Shown here: positions 14,538 through 17,309 of the stretch, piece after piece
Position numbering within the stretch: position 1 is the first letter of the stretch
How the letters are laid out: each line of letters starts with the position of its first letter
Origin: Bacillota bacterium
Lineage (GTDB): Bacteria > Bacillota > Clostridia > Oscillospirales > Acutalibacteraceae
Assembly (NCBI GenBank): GCA_023458755.1
Contig: JAEWYE010000018.1
Coordinates: forward strand, 1 to 17,309
DNA length: 17,309 nucleotides
Direction: 5' to 3'
Notes under the pieces: model-generated
The model's input: the letters and a program-made list of their open reading frames with translations, nothing else
What the model was told of the DNA's origin: nothing
Databases searched by the model: none
Translations under genes and position numbers: made by a program

Positions 14538-14817
14538 AAAGCCAGTCTGCCTGTTTCATTCAAGCTATAGGATGAATTGATTTTCTTTTTTGATTGCCTA
14601 CTCTTGCTACCGTAAATATTTTGCTGTACAACACTTGCGTAAACATGAGCATTGGAGTTACTATTAGCATAATAACTCTATTCGTATTATCGCTTGATTC
14701 ACGGAAACTGTCAATGCCAATAAGAAGAATACAAAATTACCGCGCGGTATAAAAAAGTCCACGGCCTGCCGTGGAGAAGTTTATTGAGTTGAATCAAAAT
14801 AAAAAGGAGAAAATCAT
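14538..14817. other. Divergent intergenic region, 280 bases
   Basis: This gap lies between the divergent start of the small membrane gene (-) and the aldo/keto reductase gene (+), so it must hold promoters for both. I see no strong pair of -35/-10 boxes in either direction. The best + candidate is TGTCAA, 17 bases, CAAAAT near 14709-14737; it is weak. A 10-bp perfect palindrome ACCGCGCGGT (14739-14748) lies just before the hairpin at 14759-14774. No coding frame is evident. Confidence 0.4.
14751..14775 (-). terminator. Intrinsic terminator reading on the minus strand
   Basis: CCACGG (14759-14764) pairs with CCGTGG (14769-14774), extended by a T-A pair outside, around a four-base loop. On the minus strand the stem is followed by CTTTTTTATA. 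On the + strand it is followed only by AGAAGTTTATTG. It therefore looks like a terminator for leftward transcription, although the gene on its right (aldo/keto reductase) is rightward. It may instead act as a hairpin in the reductase leader. Confidence 0.45.
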
Positions 14818-15858
14818 ATGGGAAAAACACCAAGGCAAATCACATTGGGAAGTACCGGAATCATGACCGTGCAAAACGCATTCGGTGCTCTTCCGGTTCA
14901 AAGAGCAGACATGGATACTGCGGTTAAAATTCTGCGCAAGGCGTATGAAGGCGGAATCCGCTTTTTTGATACCGCACGTGCTTATACGGACAGTGAAGAA
15001 AAATTAGGCAAAGCATTTGAGGGCATGCGCGACAAAATCGTAATTGCCACAAAAACAGCGGCACAAACTCCAAACCAATTCTGGGAACACCTGAACACCT
15101 CGCTTACGCTTTTAAAAACAGATTACATTGATATCTATCAGTTCCATTGCGCGGGCACCTGCTTCTGTCCAGGGGATGGTACCGGCATGTATGAGTGCAT
15201 GCTGGAGGCAAAACGCCAAGGAAAAATCCGGCATATCGGCATAACGGCACACAAGCTTGGCATCGCCGAGGAGTGCGTGGAATCCGGATTGTATGAGACG
15301 CTTCAGTTTCCGCTCAGCTATCTTTCGTCTGATAAGGAACTAAGCTTAGTTCAAAGATGCAAAGAAAAGAATGTGGGATTTATTGCGATGAAAGCCTTGG
15401 CAGGCGGTCTGATTACCAACTCGAAAGCGGCGTTTGCGTTTATGTCGCAGTTTGACAATGTACTGCCCATTTGGGGCATTCAAAGCGAACGGGAACTGGA
15501 CGAGTGGCTCTCTTACATGAACGACGCTCCGCAGATGACCAAGGATTCGGAAGAGTTTATCAACCGCGAAAAGCAGGAGCTGATTGGTGACTTCTGCCGG
15601 GGGTGCGGATACTGCATGCCATGCCCGGCCGGCATAGAGATAAACACCTGCGCCAGAATTTCACTGCTTCTGCGCCGCTCACCTTCCGCAAACTGGCTAA
15701 AGCCGGAGAATCAGGCCATGATGAAAAAAATTGAAGACTGCTTGAACTGCGGAAAGTGCAAATCGAAATGTCCGTATGAGCTGGATACCCCTGAACTGCT
15801 TAAGAAAAATTATGAAGATTATAAACGGGTCTTGCGCGGGGAAATCAGCGTGCAATAA
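14818..15858 (+). CDS. Aldo/keto reductase with C-terminal 2x[4Fe-4S] ferredoxin-like domain
   Basis: This 346-residue cytosolic oxidoreductase has an aldo/keto reductase barrel (about 1-235) joined to a ferredoxin-like tail. The catalytic four are visible: D51 and Y56 in FFDTARAYTDSEEKLG, K79 in IATKT and H110 in YQFHC. The tail has two cysteine sets, C260-x2-C263-x2-C266-x2-C269-P and C308-x2-C311-x2-C314-x3-C318-P, as expected for two [4Fe-4S] clusters. Such fusions are common in anaerobic clostridia, and electrons may pass through ferredoxin rather than, or as well as, NADPH; the physiological substrate is not established. AAGGAGA (14804-14810) lies seven bases before the ATG. The gene stands alone and converges with the diguanylate cyclase gene, with one base between the two stop codons. 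Confidence 0.93.
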   Translation: MGKTPRQITLGSTGIMTVQNAFGALPVQRADMDTAVKILRKAYEGGIRFFDTARAYTDSEEKLGKAFEGMRDKIVIATKTAAQTPNQFWEHLNTSLTLLKTDYIDIYQFHCAGTCFCPGDGTGMYECMLEAKRQGKIRHIGITAHKLGIAEECVESGLYETLQFPLSYLSSDKELSLVQRCKEKNVGFIAMKALAGGLITNSKAAFAFMSQFDNVLPIWGIQSERELDEWLSYMNDAPQMTKDSEEFINREKQELIGDFCRGCGYCMPCPAGIEINTCARISLLLRRSPSANWLKPENQAMMKKIEDCLNCGKCKSKCPYELDTPELLKKNYEDYKRVLRGEISVQ

Positions 15859-15868
15859 TCTATTGCGC
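15850..15868. repeat. Small inverted repeat over two convergent stop codons
   Basis: GCAATA (15852-15857) and TATTGC (15861-15866) pair around a three-base loop and are extended by T-G and G-C pairs. The repeat covers both the TAA of the reductase gene and the TAG of the cyclase gene. Neither side has a T run, so it is at best a weak stop signal. A second hairpin (TTGCG 15863-15867 with CGCAA 15872-15876) would exclude it. Confidence 0.3.
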
Positions 15869-17053
15869 CACCGCAAATTCATTGCGATCAATTTTGGCAT
15901 GATAGAGAGCATCATCTGCCGATTTAATAAATTCTTCAACTGAGCATTCATCGGATGGGATCGTGGTGTTTACGCCTAAACTGATTGTCACATAATCGGA
16001 TACAGAGGAGTAAGCATGGCAAACAGCCAAACTCTCCACCTTTTTTCGGATCTTTTCCGCAAGAACGGACGCCTGCTCTTTGTCCGTATAAGATAGGATA
16101 ACGGCAAATTCCTCACCGCCGTATCTAGCTACCGCATCGGTGGAGCGTCGGGCGCAGGATGACAGTACGCCCGCTATCTGCCGGATACAAATATCCCCCG
16201 CCTGATGTCCGTAATGGTCATTAAATGCCTTAAAAAAATCAATATCAATCATGATTAAAGACAAGGGCTTGGATTGACGTTTACAGGTATTCCACGCGGA
16301 TTCCATCGTTTTATCAAACATCGAACGGTTATATACGCCCGTTAACCCATCTGTTTGTGAGAGTTTTTCCAACTGTTGGTTTGCATGCTCCAATTCTTTG
16401 TTGATCCGCGCTAATTCCTCGCCTTTTTGCTGTATAATCTTTTCGTTCATAAACTCCTGAATCTGTTTTTTATACCGCATATAGGAGATTGCCAACGCAA
16501 TGATAATAAATGTGGTGCTGTTTATGTAGTTTGAACTCCCGCTGGATTTTTGAAAAGACGGAATCAAAAAAAGAAACGGTATTTGAACGGACATATAGAT
16601 GCAAAACAACTCAACCGGCCGAAAATAGGGGGCTACGGAGATACATACAATTGCTACCGAATATACAATAATTTGTCCGGCAGACTTTAAATCCAAAAGA
16701 GAAATCATGGCGCACCAACCTAAAATTACAAAGGCAAATAGCGTGCCGACAATACTGATTTGCTTTTCATAGGCCGGAATATTCCTTTTGAATTTTAGGA
16801 ATGCGGCCAAAAACACCGCCATGCAGAGGATTAATCCTGCATACATACCCGCATAATATAAATTTGGTATCGTAAACACACGGTTTCCTTTTATCAGGAA
16901 GGAAACCGTGAGCATGACACATTCAACGAATAAAAAAGCGAGCGCGGTGATGATTCCCCTGGACACATTGATTCGATTGATGTATTGTTTGAATTCTGCC
17001 TTTTCAGGTACCGGTACTGAAAGAAACAATAATCCTTTTACTTTTGAAAGCAT
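15860..17053 (-). CDS. Membrane diguanylate cyclase (GGDEF domain), 397 aa
   Basis: Six membrane helices (about 31-54, 65-88, 98-120, 126-143, 147-166, 178-194) are followed by a coiled coil (about 195-232) and a GGDEF domain (about 233-395). The domain should make cyclic di-GMP from two GTP. It has the DGLTG start (235-239), the metal aspartate D270 in MIDIDFFK, the active motif GGEEF (312-316) and the inhibitory-site motif RSTD (303-306) five residues before it. It therefore looks active and product-inhibited. The membrane part is an unrecognised six-helix sensor, with no outer domain of size. The start at 17053 has GGTGG six bases before it, and a sigma-A promoter lies at 17124-17152. No EAL or HD-GYP partner is in the window. 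Confidence 0.94.
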   Translation of the reverse strand: MLSKVKGLLFLSVPVPEKAEFKQYINRINVSRGIITALAFLFVECVMLTVSFLIKGNRVFTIPNLYYAGMYAGLILCMAVFLAAFLKFKRNIPAYEKQISIVGTLFAFVILGWCAMISLLDLKSAGQIIVYSVAIVCISVAPYFRPVELFCIYMSVQIPFLFLIPSFQKSSGSSNYINSTTFIIIALAISYMRYKKQIQEFMNEKIIQQKGEELARINKELEHANQQLEKLSQTDGLTGVYNRSMFDKTMESAWNTCKRQSKPLSLIMIDIDFFKAFNDHYGHQAGDICIRQIAGVLSSCARRSTDAVARYGGEEFAVILSYTDKEQASVLAEKIRKKVESLAVCHAYSSVSDYVTISLGVNTTIPSDECSVEEFIKSADDALYHAKIDRNEFAVAQ

Positions 17054-17123
17054 TCTATACCACCAGATTTCTAAACGGGATTACTGTTTGAAATATCCAA
17101 ACATTCCCAATACTATAAATTCT

Positions 17124-17152
17124 ATTATATTCCTTTTTCTATGCTGTTTCAA
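17124..17152 (-). promoter_or_regulatory. Sigma-A-like promoter of the diguanylate cyclase gene
   Basis: On the minus strand TTGAAA (17147-17152) and a perfect TATAAT (17124-17129) are exactly 17 bases apart. The transcript would start near 17117, giving a leader of about 64 bases before the start at 17053. The site is 27/34 identical to the minus-strand site at 1844-1872, including AATATG before the -35 box. Confidence 0.7.
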
Positions 17153-17223
17153 CATATTCCGACAAGGAGACATCGTGCTTCGTGTAGGATTACAATTGAT
17201 GCGTTACAATAAGTGAAAAAAAG

Positions 17224-17300
17224 ATAGCGAATAGGAAAAGCCTGTGTTACAGTTAAGTTACCACACTAACAACACACAGAAAGGAAATCCTATTCGCTAT
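17224..17300 (+). promoter_or_regulatory. Long nested hairpin that would mask a start codon
   Basis: ATAGCGAATAGGA (17224-17236) is the perfect reverse complement of TCCTATTCGCTAT (17288-17300). Inside it CTGTGT (17242-17247) pairs with ACACAG (17274-17279). The internal loop on the right arm holds AAAGGAAA (17280-17287), which looks like a ribosome binding site, and the outer right arm runs into the ATG at 17299. In RNA the start would be closed. Protective hairpins of this type are known at the 5' ends of some transposase genes, such as IS10, IS50 and IS200. Confidence 0.5.
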
Positions 17301-17309
17301 GAACACAAT
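17299..17309 (+). CDS. Possible start of a coding region cut by the window edge (MNT...)
   Basis: ATG at 17299-17301 is followed by AAC ACA and two more bases before the window ends. AAAGGA (17280-17285) lies 13 bases upstream, a long spacing. The main reason to list it is the 13-bp inverted repeat that ends on the start codon. A transposase is one candidate. Three codons do not allow a real identification, and the start could also be chance. Confidence 0.25.

Overview
This window looks like the chromosome of a low- to mid-GC Gram-positive anaerobe, most likely a member of the Clostridia and possibly the Oscillospiraceae. The evidence is the clostridial style of the proteins: a double-HAMP chemoreceptor, an aldo/keto reductase carrying a ferredoxin-like tail, an OmpR-type two-component system beside an FtsX-type ABC transporter, AGGAGG-type ribosome binding sites and sigma-A-like promoters. 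The species cannot be read from the sequence. No rRNA, tRNA, CRISPR array or complete mobile element was seen.

Left part (1-2180, + strand): a methyl-accepting chemotaxis protein sits behind a leader hairpin. It is followed by a very compact gene for a basic protein of about 63 residues. Its promoter, 16-base leader and terminator fit in about 240 bases, and the terminator hairpin is part of its coding sequence. A second promoter-like site in the same gap points backwards, antisense to the chemoreceptor gene.

Centre (2200-14537, - strand): eleven genes run the same way. From the upstream end they are: a two-helix membrane protein; an ACT-ACT-metallo-beta-lactamase fusion; a PEBP/YbhB-like protein; a threonine aldolase; a large SF2 helicase with a C-terminal membrane hairpin; a short-chain dehydrogenase; an OmpR-type response regulator; its histidine kinase; and an ABC ATPase plus FtsX-type permease. 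The first three overlap and must be one operon, and the helicase follows the aldolase after only 15 bases. The kinase and the ABC genes are separated by a promoter carrying four head-to-tail 11-bp repeats, the expected layout of an OmpR-family binding site. A closed circuit of kinase, regulator and transporter is therefore the simplest reading.

Right part (14538-17309): an aldo/keto reductase with two [4Fe-4S] motifs (+) converges with a membrane diguanylate cyclase (-), their stop codons one base apart. The cyclase has a clear sigma-A promoter. A probable - strand terminator lies beyond the reductase start, which suggests overlapping antisense transcription. The last 90 bases contain a long nested inverted repeat that would bury a start codon at 17299. 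This may be the edge of an insertion sequence or another translation-controlled gene cut off by the window.

The most unusual items are the membrane-anchored helicase, the ACT-ACT-MBL fusion with an altered metal motif, the 11-bp operator array, and the hairpin-masked start at the right edge.
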